Part shown: positions 32,316-41,530 of the stretch, piece by piece
Position numbering within the stretch: the first letter of the stretch is position 1
Layout: each line of letters starts with the position of its first letter
From: Spirosoma pollinicola
GTDB lineage: Bacteria; Bacteroidota; Bacteroidia; Cytophagales; Spirosomataceae
Direction of reading: 5' to 3'
Assembly (NCBI RefSeq): GCF_002831565.1
Contig: NZ_CP025096.1
Span: forward strand, 5,507,013 to 5,571,012
Length of the DNA stretch: 64,000 nucleotides
Made by a program: the position numbers and the translations under genes
The notes under the pieces: generated by a model
Databases searched by the model: none
Seen by the model: the letters and a program-made list of their open reading frames with translations, nothing else
Told to the model about the DNA's origin: nothing

Positions 32316-35189
32316 TCACTCTTCCAGCACCCTGGCAATCAGTTCCTGAATTTCGTGATTTTCGTGCGAGTGATCCAGTTTTCCCACACGCTCGTTCAAT
32401 TCCTTCAGTAGTTTCTTTGCATCGTCTGTACCGATGGCGCCGATGCGCTGAATGGTGTAAGGCAACTGCTTTGGCATCTTCGATTTCTGAGCCATTTCCA
32501 ACGCCCGTTTCATGTCGATAGCCGCCAGCGGTTCGGATGCATACCACACCATCAGCGGCAGGTTATGATCGTCTTTATCCTCCGACTTCTGAACGAGCGC
32601 ATCCATGACATCCCATCGTTGAGCCGGTTCCAGCCGAAGCATGGCCGAGGTCAGGTAAAGCCGAACGAGGGGGGAGTTGTCATTTTTTGCCAGATCAGCA
32701 AACCGTTTCAGGGTTTCGGGCGAAACGTTCTTACTTTCTGCCAACAACTGAATGGCCCAGCTTCTGACGTAATCGTTTTCATTGGCCAGCAAATCTGTCA
32801 ACTCTTTTTCGTTAAGCCCTTTCGTAACGTGAAGTGCCCACAAGGCGCGGAGTTTCCGAGTAGGATCGGGGTTTTTCGCCAGCATCTCTTTCAGGGCTTT
32901 GTGCACCTTTTTGTTCGGACCGCGCTCCTGCAAAAGCGTTCGAGCCTGCCGGACGTACCACTCGTTGGGGTTCAGCTGGTAATTGACCAGTTCCATGTCC
33001 GAGGCTTTAGCCAGATCGACCTGTACCCATTTGTCGTTTTCGTGGGTGATCTTGAAAATGCGGCCCATCGTTTTATTATGCACGTCCGGGTTTGGACTGT
33101 GGCACTGGTTCTTGTCGTACCAGTCGATAGCCCATACCGAACCGCTGGGGTCGTATTTCATATTCAGCCATTGCGACCAGGAGTCGTTCATGGTCAAAAA
33201 ATCGGGTTTGTGGGTAACCATATAGCCTGAACCAGCCCGAACAGGGTGGTCATTATTCAGCTTGGCCCCGTTGATGTTGTTCATGAAAATGTCGTTCCGG
33301 TACTCTTTCGGCCAACTGTCGCCACCCAGGTAAATCATAGCTCCGGAGTGTGCATGGCCGCCACCCGCCGATGCCGACCGGAAGTTTCCGGCATGAGGGC
33401 CACGTTCGCCTACCCAATGCACGTGGTCGGCGTGGGTTTTAATGTCGTCGTAGGTGTAAGGGTTGAAATGCTTGCCCGCCTGCCGGAAGTATCGCCCGCC
33501 CTGTATCATATTGTACATATGCGGAATCACGCAGGCCGTTACGAACGCGTGGCCGTAATCGTTGAAATCGAGCCCCCAGGGATTACTGGTACCTTCGGAA
33601 AATAGCTCAAATTTTTGCGTGGTCGGGTGAAAGCGCCAGACACCAGCATTTAATTTCGTCCGCTCGGCGTCGGGTGCCCCCGGCTTGCCAACGTTGGAGT
33701 GAGTAAATACGCCGTGCGTGCCATATAGCCAGCCATCGGGGCCCCAACGGAGGCTGTTTAGTACTTCGTGGGTATCGTCGGTGCCCCAGCCATCGAGCAT
33801 TTTTTGGGGTGGGCCACTGGGTTTATCGTTCTTGAAGTCGGCAGGGATAAACAGCAGGTATGGAGCCGCACCGAGCCACACGCCCCCCATGCCGACTTCA
33901 ATGCCGCTAACCAGATTCAAGCCTTCGGCAAAGACCTTCCGGCTGTCCAGCGTCCCATCGCCATTGGTGTCTTCGAGAATAAGAATGCGGTCACGACCCT
34001 GTCCTTCCGGTGCCGGAACGGGATAAGTGTGCCCCTCAACCACCCAAAGCCGCCCTCGCGGATCTGTTGTAAAACAAATCGGTTTAACCACATCCGGTTC
34101 TGCCGCTGCCAGCGTGATTTTGAACCCCTTTGGCAGGGTCATTACTTTGGCCGCTTCGATACCTGACAGTCCGGCATGAAGAACGGGGTCCAGGGGTGGC
34201 AGAATGATAATATCCTTTTGATTCAGTTCATTATCGAAAACAGGCCGCGTCGGATAAAACAGGAAATCATCAAAATTGATGTGCGCCATTTTATCATTTG
34301 CGATGTATGGGATCTGCGAAATACCGGTCTCATTGTCGATGATTCGGATAAAAATTTCCTGATTCTGGTAGGGAGTCAAATCAACCACAACCGGCTGAAG
34401 CGTAGCCCGACCCTGTCCGGTACTGTGAAAAATAACCTTATCTGTTCCTGCTTGTACGAGTTCGACCCGCGTATCCTGCAATGCCCCACCCGACACCTTG
34501 AATGCAGCAAACGGTTGCGTAACCGTAAAAGGAACCGAGGTCAACGTGCCGGTTTGTTTATAGTTTACCGTACCTCCACTGCTCAGAAAGTACTTCCCGT
34601 CGAAACCAATATGCATCTCTTTATCATGTACCGGCGATGGGTCCTGATCGATAAGTGGGTTGGTAAAGGCATCGCCGGTAGCGGTCCAGTCAGCTAGTGT
34701 ACCCGTTTCGACGTTCAGATTTAGCGGCTTTCCGTTCTTCATGGGCAACTGTCCGGCCACAGTGGCGGTGGTTAGTGAACCCTCCACGACCTCGAAATTG
34801 CCAACCATACCAGCCGCGCGGTGTCCCGGCACAGAGCAGTAATACGTATCGCTTTTATCAGCTGTAAACGTAATGCTGGTACTAGCCCCCTTATCGTTGA
34901 TCGACTTACTTTTGAGACCGAGTTTCTCCAGGGAAATGTCGTGCGTCATCTGCTCACCGTTGGTAATTACAATCCGTACACGGTCGCCTTTGTTAGCCTT
35001 TAAAGTCGGGTTTCGGGCTCCATCCTTCGAAAAATAGCCCAGCATAGTTGCCTCCATCGCATACTCCCGGTCGACCTTGTCGGTGGATTGGGCAACTGGT
35101 TTGGCTTTAGTCGATTGGGCCAGGCCTTGCGGGCTGGACAATGCGAGAACAGCATACACAATAGGGACGAATAGATAGAGCCTGTTCAT
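32316..35189 (-). CDS. Secreted cupredoxin-PVC-type dehydrogenase-HEAT fusion
   Basis: 957 residues with an N-terminal signal (VPIVYAVLALSSPQGLAQ). Residues about 45-135 form a cupredoxin: copper ligands His83 (MTHDISL), Cys118, His123 and Met128 (YYCSVPGHRAAGM). A sandwich domain (about 140-330) follows, then a soluble glucose dehydrogenase-like propeller (about 340-750) with WGPDGWLYGTHG and GHAHSGAMIYLGGDSWP. HEAT-like helices (about 755-950) end it. The cytochrome c CxxCH found in many relatives is absent. Electrons may pass to the copper site instead, which is inference. Confidence 0.8.
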   Translation of the reverse strand: MNRLYLFVPIVYAVLALSSPQGLAQSTKAKPVAQSTDKVDREYAMEATMLGYFSKDGARNPTLKANKGDRVRIVITNGEQMTHDISLEKLGLKSKSINDKGASTSITFTADKSDTYYCSVPGHRAAGMVGNFEVVEGSLTTATVAGQLPMKNGKPLNLNVETGTLADWTATGDAFTNPLIDQDPSPVHDKEMHIGFDGKYFLSSGGTVNYKQTGTLTSVPFTVTQPFAAFKVSGGALQDTRVELVQAGTDKVIFHSTGQGRATLQPVVVDLTPYQNQEIFIRIIDNETGISQIPYIANDKMAHINFDDFLFYPTRPVFDNELNQKDIIILPPLDPVLHAGLSGIEAAKVMTLPKGFKITLAAAEPDVVKPICFTTDPRGRLWVVEGHTYPVPAPEGQGRDRILILEDTNGDGTLDSRKVFAEGLNLVSGIEVGMGGVWLGAAPYLLFIPADFKNDKPSGPPQKMLDGWGTDDTHEVLNSLRWGPDGWLYGTHGVFTHSNVGKPGAPDAERTKLNAGVWRFHPTTQKFELFSEGTSNPWGLDFNDYGHAFVTACVIPHMYNMIQGGRYFRQAGKHFNPYTYDDIKTHADHVHWVGERGPHAGNFRSASAGGGHAHSGAMIYLGGDSWPKEYRNDIFMNNINGAKLNNDHPVRAGSGYMVTHKPDFLTMNDSWSQWLNMKYDPSGSVWAIDWYDKNQCHSPNPDVHNKTMGRIFKITHENDKWVQVDLAKASDMELVNYQLNPNEWYVRQARTLLQERGPNKKVHKALKEMLAKNPDPTRKLRALWALHVTKGLNEKELTDLLANENDYVRSWAIQLLAESKNVSPETLKRFADLAKNDNSPLVRLYLTSAMLRLEPAQRWDVMDALVQKSEDKDDHNLPLMVWYASEPLAAIDMKRALEMAQKSKMPKQLPYTIQRIGAIGTDDAKKLLKELNERVGKLDHSHENHEIQELIARVLEE

Positions 35190-35300
35190 TAGAAGACGTC
35201 GTAAGCTGGTGATTGTAAAGTAACTAGATACACGTTTGACTAGGAAACTATATGATTTAGTTTTCCTACTGATTGAGTGTGGTATTAGTTTGATGTAAGC

Positions 35301-35395
35301 ACCACCCCCAACCCCCTCCTAAAACAGGAGGGGGCTCCGTAACGGGCTACCCTTCTTAAAGCCCCCTCCTGTTTTAGGAGGGGGTTGGGGGTGGT
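35301..35395. repeat. 35-bp perfect inverted repeat with nested palindromes
   Basis: The arms 35301-35335 and 35361-35395 are perfectly complementary, and each arm contains the smaller palindrome CCCCTCCTAAAACAGGAGGGG less one end base. A partial further copy (GGTTGGGGGTGGT) follows at 35400-35412. It lies upstream of the PVC dehydrogenase and after the DUF1080 gene. Confidence 0.85.
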
Positions 35396-35418
35396 AAAAG
35401 GTTGGGGGTGGTAAAGCC

Positions 35419-36186
35419 TTACAACTCCACTATCACTAAATCCCGAAATTCAACCTGGGCAACGCCCCCGCTATGAATCTGAACGGCAATGACACCTTTC
35501 TGGGGAATCTTGCTATCCTTCTCGATGTAGTCGCAGGTTTTCACGCCGTTTATGTACAGTTCATGGCGGTTGCCTTTGCAGCGGATGATGTAGCTGTTCC
35601 AGCCCTCTTCTTTCAAAAGGTGTTTGAGCGTTCGCAAGTCGCCACCGACAAGTTTGCCCCGACGGTGTTCGTCGTACAGATCACCCCAATAGCCATTGCC
35701 CATATCGGCCTGATAACCAAATATTTTGCCACCCTCCAGCACCGACCGGTATTGAATACCACTATTGATCATGCCTGTTTTGGGGTCGCCGTACAGGCGA
35801 AACAGACACCGAAATTCAAAATCGCCATATTCCTTTAGGGTATGCAGGTAGGTATTTTCGGGTATTTTATGAACGCCATCACCGCTCTTTATCAGACTAT
35901 CGGCCACCGACCAGAGTTTTTGATGAGCCGGGTCAACCGTTTTCCAGCCGGTCAGCGTTTTGCCGTCAAACAACGAAATAGCCTTCTCCGGCGACTGGGC
36001 AAAAATAGGCAGACTAGTAAAGGCTTGCCCAGCTACACTAACAAATAGGATAACCAGCTGGCTCACTAGCAGCGGCCTGCGAGAAGAAAATAATGGCGAT
36101 TTAGGCGTTGTGGACTTCGCTACAGAAGCATCCAGCCAAATACGGCCTGACGTAAGTAGTACATAAATTTGCCGGATTGATTTCAT
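35419..36186 (-). CDS. DUF1080 protein, 3-keto-disaccharide hydrolase-like
   Basis: 255 residues. A hydrophobic stretch (LLVSQLVILFVSVAGQAF, about 40-57) after an unusually long basic N-terminus suggests a signal anchor. The DUF1080 concanavalin-like fold is clear: ISLFDGKTLTGWKTVDP, YGDFEFRCLFRLYGDPKTGM, NSGIQYRS, then WNSYIIRCKGNRHELYINGV and KGVIAVQIHSG. The family includes hydrolases of 3-keto sugars and is often near the PVC-type dehydrogenase, as here. An alternative start at the second half of the N-terminal tail is possible. Confidence 0.85.
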   Translation of the reverse strand: MKSIRQIYVLLTSGRIWLDASVAKSTTPKSPLFSSRRPLLVSQLVILFVSVAGQAFTSLPIFAQSPEKAISLFDGKTLTGWKTVDPAHQKLWSVADSLIKSGDGVHKIPENTYLHTLKEYGDFEFRCLFRLYGDPKTGMINSGIQYRSVLEGGKIFGYQADMGNGYWGDLYDEHRRGKLVGGDLRTLKHLLKEEGWNSYIIRCKGNRHELYINGVKTCDYIEKDSKIPQKGVIAVQIHSGGVAQVEFRDLVIVEL

Positions 36187-36207
36187 GGTTCAATAATCTA
36201 GTGAATG

Positions 36208-37596
36208 TTACAAAGCCGGATAATTTTTAGCGGTATCGTCCAGCACCAATACCCAATCCTGACCGTAGCCCTGCGTTGGTGGTTTAAACTGGACTGGCTT
36301 CTGATTATCGAATGTATTCGCCGATTGCGTTTTGCCCGAACGTGGATCGAACCAGGTTGCGGTAACCGTTTTGCCCGAAATCTTTCCCGGATTCACCGTA
36401 AACGGCTTCCCGGCAGCTGAATAGATAAGGGCATAATCGGTGCCCCGCGTGGCCTGAATCCGTTCAGATGGGTTCAGGTTATTTTCTACAATGAGCGACT
36501 GGTCGGGCACACGATCGAGAATGGGACGGGCTGTCATTAATCGCTTAACATGTTTCATCTGATTGGCACCAGATAAGTCGAGGGCTTCCTGCCAGAAAAT
36601 ATGCGGCCCATTAACCGCAGGCCGCTTTGCACTGTACATCTGCCAGATGTCGTGGCAGCCATAGGTGTGTCCATGAGCACCCGCAAACAAATCAAGATAC
36701 GCATACAGGCGAACGTCATAGGCATTGGAGGTGCCTAAGTCTTTGACGTTAAAACAAACCGGATGATCTTCGTAAATTGGTTCGGCATCCATCGTCGGTT
36801 TTGTGGGCTGGTTATTGTACGACACAGTAATATTATCGTACATCGGCGTATCGCGGCAATGCCCGTTTTGGTGCATATTGAAATCGAACCACGCATCGCT
36901 TTTAAACCACTTCGACGCCCCTCCGTTCAACCCGTTGGGTTGTGGGTGATAGGTCATGAGGGCTTTATCGGTCCCGCCCACGGCCTCCTGAATGCCAGCA
37001 GCCATTGCCCGCCACAGCTCTACGTCAGTCGAACCATCGCGCGGCTGACGATCGCCACCCAACACCCAAACAATGTTTTCGCGGCTTTTGTAGCGATTGC
37101 CCAGATACTGTCCATACACCTTCGCGTTGGACGGGTTAAAAATTTCTGGCCCTTGTCCCCAGCTACTCTTAAAGATCTTATCGCCCCAGGTAGGTAGAAA
37201 AGCGATGACAAGTCCATACTGAGCGGCTTTGTCAATAATATAGTCAACGTGGTTGAAATAGGCTTCGTTTGGCTTTGTAGGGTCATTGTCTACGAGCGGC
37301 ACCTCGCCATAAGGATTCGGTTCTTTTAGGCCATCGAACTCGGCCAGGGCTACAGCCTGCACAACAGTAAAGCCCTGCTCGGCCCGATGTTTGAGATATT
37401 GATCGGCTTCTTCCCGGTTAAGCCGGTGAAACAGTTCCCAGGCGGTATCGCCCAGCCAGAAAAACGGTGTACCATTTTGATGAACCAGATACCGTTTATT
37501 ATCCGAGACTTTCAGCCGCCCGTTGGCGAAGGGTTTTTGAGCCAACACAAAACCAGACAGGCAGGTAAACAAAAACAGGAAAACAGACTTCTTCAT
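36208..37596 (-). CDS. Glycoside hydrolase family 140-like (DUF4038), apiosidase type
   Basis: 462 residues with a signal peptide (MKKSVFLFLFTCLSGFVLAQ). DUF4038 marks are LVHQNGTPFFWLGDTAWELF (about 37-56), GFTVVQAVALAEFDG, then WVLGGDRQPRDG, with catalytic-type acidic residues, and MDAEPIYEDHP. The C-terminal domain begins near DYALIYSAAGKPFTVN and ends WVLVLDDT. GH140 enzymes act on pectin side chains. It is upstream of the DUF1080 gene by 21 bases and probably transcribed with it. Confidence 0.85.
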   Translation of the reverse strand: MKKSVFLFLFTCLSGFVLAQKPFANGRLKVSDNKRYLVHQNGTPFFWLGDTAWELFHRLNREEADQYLKHRAEQGFTVVQAVALAEFDGLKEPNPYGEVPLVDNDPTKPNEAYFNHVDYIIDKAAQYGLVIAFLPTWGDKIFKSSWGQGPEIFNPSNAKVYGQYLGNRYKSRENIVWVLGGDRQPRDGSTDVELWRAMAAGIQEAVGGTDKALMTYHPQPNGLNGGASKWFKSDAWFDFNMHQNGHCRDTPMYDNITVSYNNQPTKPTMDAEPIYEDHPVCFNVKDLGTSNAYDVRLYAYLDLFAGAHGHTYGCHDIWQMYSAKRPAVNGPHIFWQEALDLSGANQMKHVKRLMTARPILDRVPDQSLIVENNLNPSERIQATRGTDYALIYSAAGKPFTVNPGKISGKTVTATWFDPRSGKTQSANTFDNQKPVQFKPPTQGYGQDWVLVLDDTAKNYPAL

Positions 37597-37747
37597 AAGG
37601 TTTAGAAACAGGAAACCAAAAGGCCATAAACCTATTTCTTATACTCCTGTTTCTTATAGCTTAGCCCGCGGTCTATACTCCTTATATACTGTCGTATCCA
37701 ACCCTGTTATTGACGCTTTAGCATCCCTATGCAGAAACTCGATACTG

Positions 37748-37755
37748 TATCTTTG
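37748..37755 (+). promoter_or_regulatory. Putative -7 box of VOC gene promoter
   Basis: TATCTTTG matches TAnnTTTG and stands 22 bases before the ATG at 37778. The -33 element is weak. Confidence 0.4.
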
Positions 37756-37777
37756 TGCTACCAGCAACTAGCAAACC

Positions 37778-38221
37778 ATGCAAAAGATCACGACATTCCT
37801 AACGTTCGACAATCAGGCGGAAGAGGCCGCCAATCTGTATACATCTATATTCAAAAACGCAAGTATCGGTCGTGTTAGCCGCTACGGCGAGGGAACTGTC
37901 CTATCGGTCAATTTCCAGATTAATGGGCAGGAGTTCGTCGCCCTGAATGGTGGCCCGCATTTTACCTTTTCCGATGGTATTTCCCTATTCGTCAACTGCG
38001 AAACACAAGAGGAAGTGGATGAGTATTGGGATAAACTCTGCGAGGGAGGAAAGCCCGGGCAATGCGGCTGGCTGAAAGACAAGTTTGGTGTATCGTGGCA
38101 AATTGTCCCTTCCGATTTAGGCAGGCTTCTGGGCGATAAAGACCCCGAAAAATCCAAGCGAGCCATGCAGGCGATGATGAAAATGAGTAAGATTGACATC
38201 AAAGCACTGGAAGAGGCATAA
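37778..38221 (+). CDS. VOC family protein, PhnB/3-demethylubiquinone methyltransferase-like fold
   Basis: 147 residues. MQKITTFLTFDNQAEEAANL opens the domain and YTSIFKNASIG is the usual N-terminal helix. FVALNGGPHFTFSDGISLFV and CGWLKDKFGVSWQIVPSDLG complete it, with the C-terminal helix MQAMMKMSKIDIKALE. This subfamily of unknown substrate is widespread. It is monocistronic, with a Bacteroidota -7 box before it and a hairpin after it. Confidence 0.85.
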   Translation: MQKITTFLTFDNQAEEAANLYTSIFKNASIGRVSRYGEGTVLSVNFQINGQEFVALNGGPHFTFSDGISLFVNCETQEEVDEYWDKLCEGGKPGQCGWLKDKFGVSWQIVPSDLGRLLGDKDPEKSKRAMQAMMKMSKIDIKALEEA

Positions 38222-38232
38222 AAATAGTCTGT

Positions 38233-38292
38233 ACAAAGCGAAACGGGCAGGAAACACTTTTTGAAAGGTATCTCTTACCCGTTTCGCTTTGT
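38233..38292. repeat. 15-bp perfect inverted repeat after VOC gene
   Basis: ACAAAGCGAAACGGG (38233-38247) pairs with 38278-38292 across a 30-base loop. It stands between convergent genes and could end transcription. Confidence 0.7.
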
Positions 38293-38326
38293 CACCCGTA
38301 TTCTTCCGGCCACTCCGCCCCTGAAC

Positions 38327-38905
38327 TTATCCTTCGTTAGCGGTAGCTGGTTTATAATTCTGTACGACGATACCACAGGCGAAGGCTTGCGATTTTACCA
38401 GTTCAAGGTTCAGTCTGTTTTCCAAATTACTAAAGATAGGCATTCCGCTGCCTAACGCCACCGGGTTGACGAAGAGGTGATAGTCATCGACCAGATTATT
38501 CTTAATCAACGACGACACAAATTCAGCACCGCCGTAAGCAATCAGGTCGCCACCCGTCTGCACCTTTAAGGCGGTAACTTCTGCAACCAAATCGCCTTGA
38601 CTCAGCGTCACATTCTTACCTTCAATACGTTCCAGCGTACTTGAAAAAACGATTTTATGCGAGTCATTCATTTTATGGGCACCAGCATCGGCTGTTTCAG
38701 GATTTTCAGCCCTTGATTGCCAGGCACCAATGAATCCTTCGGCTAACTTTCTACCTAACAAAATGGTCTCAACTGGCTCGGTGAGTTCCTTGACATACGT
38801 CATCAGCGCATCATCCCAATTCCATATTAGCCAATCCATTTCACCATTCGGTCCGGCAATGAACCCATCTACTGAAATCTGTACCTGCAGTTTTAACTTT
38901 CTCAT
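38327..38905 (-). CDS. Dihydrofolate reductase-like (RibD C-terminal) protein
   Basis: 192 residues. LQVQISVDGFIAGPNGEMDW (about 6-25) is the usual opening, ETILLGRKLAEGF contains the cofactor loop, HKIVFSSTLERIEGKNVTL and GGDLIAYGGAEFVSSLI give the glycine motif, and DYHLFVNPVALGSGMPIF closes the fold. This is the RibD C-terminal/YyaP-type group, which uses NADPH. It is not true dihydrofolate reductase or RibD. The substrate is unknown. Confidence 0.85.
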   Translation of the reverse strand: MRKLKLQVQISVDGFIAGPNGEMDWLIWNWDDALMTYVKELTEPVETILLGRKLAEGFIGAWQSRAENPETADAGAHKMNDSHKIVFSSTLERIEGKNVTLSQGDLVAEVTALKVQTGGDLIAYGGAEFVSSLIKNNLVDDYHLFVNPVALGSGMPIFSNLENRLNLELVKSQAFACGIVVQNYKPATANEG

Positions 38906-38998
38906 GACTACCCACCGTTTACGTATTATCCAGGTAAAAGTAGGGCGTCAGTCGTTTTAAAAAAATCAACAATAAGTAATGCAACCAGTTTCTATCGT

Positions 38999-39439
38999 AT
39001 GAGCGAATCACCAAAATACTGGATCGTGGTAGCGTCAAAAGATCATGTGATGCGAGGAGTTTCTGGAGGCTTTATGCAAGCCAACCACGGAAAACAGGCT
39101 CCTCTAAAACGGATGAAGACAACCGACTGGGTGATTTTCTATTCACCCAGGCAAATTCTGGAAAGTGATCAGAAATGCCAGTCATTCACCGCGATCGGGC
39201 GAGTAAGCGATGATGCTATATATCAAGTTGCCGTGTCGGAGGATTTCGTCCCTTTCCGGCGCAATGTGACATTTCAGGCGGTTAAAGAAACGTCCATACT
39301 TCCCCTAATCAATGATCTTGACTTTATACCGAATAAGAAGTCATGGGGCTATCCGTTTCGATTTGGCTTCTTCGAAATCGGTAAACATGATTTTGACTTG
39401 ATTAGCAAAAATATGCTAGACAATAATAAAGCGGATTGA
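38999..39439 (+). CDS. EVE domain protein
   Basis: 146 residues. KYWIVVASKDHVMRGVSGGF (about 6-25), KTTDWVIFYSPRQILE and FTAIGRVSDDAIYQV fit the EVE fold (PUA-like), whose members bind modified bases in RNA or DNA. FVPFRRNVTF and NKKSWGYPFRFGFFEI are the usual end. No defence gene is adjacent, so its use here is unknown. It is divergent from the RibD-like gene and convergent with the ABC exporter. Confidence 0.8.
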   Translation: MSESPKYWIVVASKDHVMRGVSGGFMQANHGKQAPLKRMKTTDWVIFYSPRQILESDQKCQSFTAIGRVSDDAIYQVAVSEDFVPFRRNVTFQAVKETSILPLINDLDFIPNKKSWGYPFRFGFFEIGKHDFDLISKNMLDNNKAD

Positions 39440-39482
39440 TTTCCAGAGATAGGTGAGTAATGTAGAATGAATAATGCCCGAA

Positions 39483-41264
39483 TTACGCTTCTTCCGTCTG
39501 TAACTGTTTCTCGTACAGCTCACGGTAGGCTCCATTTTTGGCCAGTAATTCTTCCTGCGTACCTTCTTCAACTACCTCACCCTTATCAAGCATGATAATA
39601 TAGTCGGCCAGCTTCGCAGACGACACGCGGTGCGAAATCACCACCGAGGTGCGATCGGCCATAATACGCTGCAGGTTGTTTAAAATGATGTTTTCCGTAT
39701 TTGTATCCACCGCCGAGAGGCAGTCGTCCAGAATCAGAATTTTAGGGTCGCGGGCAATAGCACGGGCAATACTCAACCGTTGCTTCTGCCCACCCGATAG
39801 GGTTACACCCCGCTCGCCAACACGGGTCTCGAACTGTTCGGGAAATTCCAGCACATTCTGGTACAGATCAGCATCACGGATAGCTTGTTCTACGCGCTCC
39901 TGCGGCAGGTCGGGCTTGCCAAAGCGGACGTTGTTGCTGATGGTTTCCGAGAAGAGGAAAACATCCTGCGGCACGTAGCCCATCTGCTCTCGCAACGAGG
40001 TCAGGTTGTAATCTTTTAGTGGAATTCCATCCACCCTGATCTCACCGGACGTTACATCATACATCCGCGTCAGCAAGTTAGCCAGCGTACTTTTGCCGGA
40101 ACCGGTTGTTCCCAGAATTGCCACTGTTTCGCCCGCCCGAACATGCATCGAGAAGTTTTTGATGGCCTCAATACCCGAATCAGGATAAACGAAGCGAACA
40201 TTCTTAAACTCGATTTCGCCCTTAACGGTATGCTCGATATTCTTCTGCGATACGATGTCGGTCTTGATGTTCAGAAATTCGTTGATGCGTTGCTGAGAAG
40301 CAGCCGCCCGTTGGGTTTGGCTGGTTGTCCAGCCAAGGGCCATAACCGGCCAGGTCAGCATGTTTACATACAGAATGAATTCCGTAATATTTCCCGGTGT
40401 GAGCCGTCCGGCCAGGATTTCCTGCCCGCCCACAAAAATCACCAGTACGTTGCTTAAGCCTACCAGAATGGCAACGATGGGAAAAAACAGGGAATCGACC
40501 CGCGTTAAACTCAATGATTTACTCCGATATTCGTCACTTTCCAACTCGAATTTTGCGGCCGAATTATCTTCCTGAACGAAGGCTTTCAATACGCGAATCC
40601 CCGAAAAAGCTTCCTGCACATAGGTCGACAGCCGCGACAACGACCGCTGTATTTCTTCTGACCGGCGAATGATAATATTGTTGACGATATAAATTGCGAC
40701 CGACAGAATGGGCAGCGGCAAAAGCACGTATAACGAAAGGCGGGCATTGATGCTTACCATGTAGGTGATAACCAGAACAAACAGCACAATCAGGTTAAGC
40801 CCATACATGATACTTGGTCCTACATACATCCGAACCTTACTGACATCTTCTGAGATACGCGCCATCAAATCGCCGGTATTGTGCTGACGGTAGAAGCTCA
40901 GCGGCAACGTTTGATAGTGATTGTAAATCTCGTTTTTCAGGTCATATTCAACATGGCGCGACATCACAATAAGCGTCTGCCGAACCAGGAATAAAAAGAA
41001 CCCTTTCAGCAAAGCCAATACCAGCGTAAGCACGCCAAACAGCAAAATACTGAATGCAAATACATCGTAGAGGGATGATTGCAGGGGCGATTTATCGTAC
41101 AGATAATAGACGTCAAGCGTTTCGCGCACTAAATCGAGGGCGTACCGAACCAGTTGAGCCGGAAAAATACCGAACAGATTGGAAATCGCGGTAAACAGCG
41201 TTCCCAAAATCAGGTACCATTTATACTTAAGGAGGTATTTGTTGAGGTAAGAAAGTGCTTTCAC
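39483..41264 (-). CDS. ABC exporter, fused membrane and ATPase domains
   Basis: 593 residues. Six hydrophobic segments span residues 15-320. The ATPase half has Walker A ILGTTGSGKSTLANLL (about 376-391), signature LSGGQKQRLSIARA (about 482) and Walker B ILILDDCLSAVD, in which the usual catalytic Glu is Asp, as in some heterodimeric exporters. H-loop VVISHRVSSA follows. It fits MsbA/multidrug-type half transporters that work as dimers. The substrate is unknown; a lipid or drug is likely by family. Confidence 0.9.
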   Translation of the reverse strand: MKALSYLNKYLLKYKWYLILGTLFTAISNLFGIFPAQLVRYALDLVRETLDVYYLYDKSPLQSSLYDVFAFSILLFGVLTLVLALLKGFFLFLVRQTLIVMSRHVEYDLKNEIYNHYQTLPLSFYRQHNTGDLMARISEDVSKVRMYVGPSIMYGLNLIVLFVLVITYMVSINARLSLYVLLPLPILSVAIYIVNNIIIRRSEEIQRSLSRLSTYVQEAFSGIRVLKAFVQEDNSAAKFELESDEYRSKSLSLTRVDSLFFPIVAILVGLSNVLVIFVGGQEILAGRLTPGNITEFILYVNMLTWPVMALGWTTSQTQRAAASQQRINEFLNIKTDIVSQKNIEHTVKGEIEFKNVRFVYPDSGIEAIKNFSMHVRAGETVAILGTTGSGKSTLANLLTRMYDVTSGEIRVDGIPLKDYNLTSLREQMGYVPQDVFLFSETISNNVRFGKPDLPQERVEQAIRDADLYQNVLEFPEQFETRVGERGVTLSGGQKQRLSIARAIARDPKILILDDCLSAVDTNTENIILNNLQRIMADRTSVVISHRVSSAKLADYIIMLDKGEVVEEGTQEELLAKNGAYRELYEKQLQTEEA

Positions 41265-41319
41265 AATTTAACCAACGGCGTTTTATTTCTAACCGCCCCA
41301 AACGGCGAAAAGTTGCAGG

Positions 41320-41436
41320 AAAGGGGAGTGAGTGAAGTAGGTAGAGTAAGTGCAGTAAAAGCCAATTGTTCATGCGCTCGTCCCATTCACTTCCTCACTT
41401 TACTTACTGCCCTAATTTCACTCACTCCACCTTTTT
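41320..41436. repeat. Imperfect inverted repeat of GAGTGAGTGAAGTAG-type words
   Basis: The left part GGGGAGTGAGTGAAGTAG is answered about 90 bases later by the CTAATTTCACTCACTCCACC region, and inner words GTAAGTGCAGTAAA and TTTACTTACTGC also pair. It ends about ten bases before the nusB promoter. Confidence 0.55.
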
Positions 41437-41446
41437 ACCCCTCGAC

Positions 41447-41477
41447 TTGCCTTTTTACTGGAAAAACCGTACTTTTG
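41447..41477 (+). promoter_or_regulatory. Promoter of nusB operon
   Basis: TTG at 41447-41449, a 20-base spacer and TACTTTTG at 41470-41477 match the Bacteroidota housekeeping promoter. The start would be near 41484, some 47 bases before the ATG. Confidence 0.65.
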
Positions 41478-41530
41478 CACCCAATTCAAGAAGTTCTTTT
41501 CTTACTGGTAGCAAATAGATTTTAGGCGGG

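Noticed and set aside
37748..37755. Full promoter call for the VOC gene at 37778
   Set aside because: Only the -7 box is convincing; no -33 TTTG lies at the usual distance, so only the box is listed.
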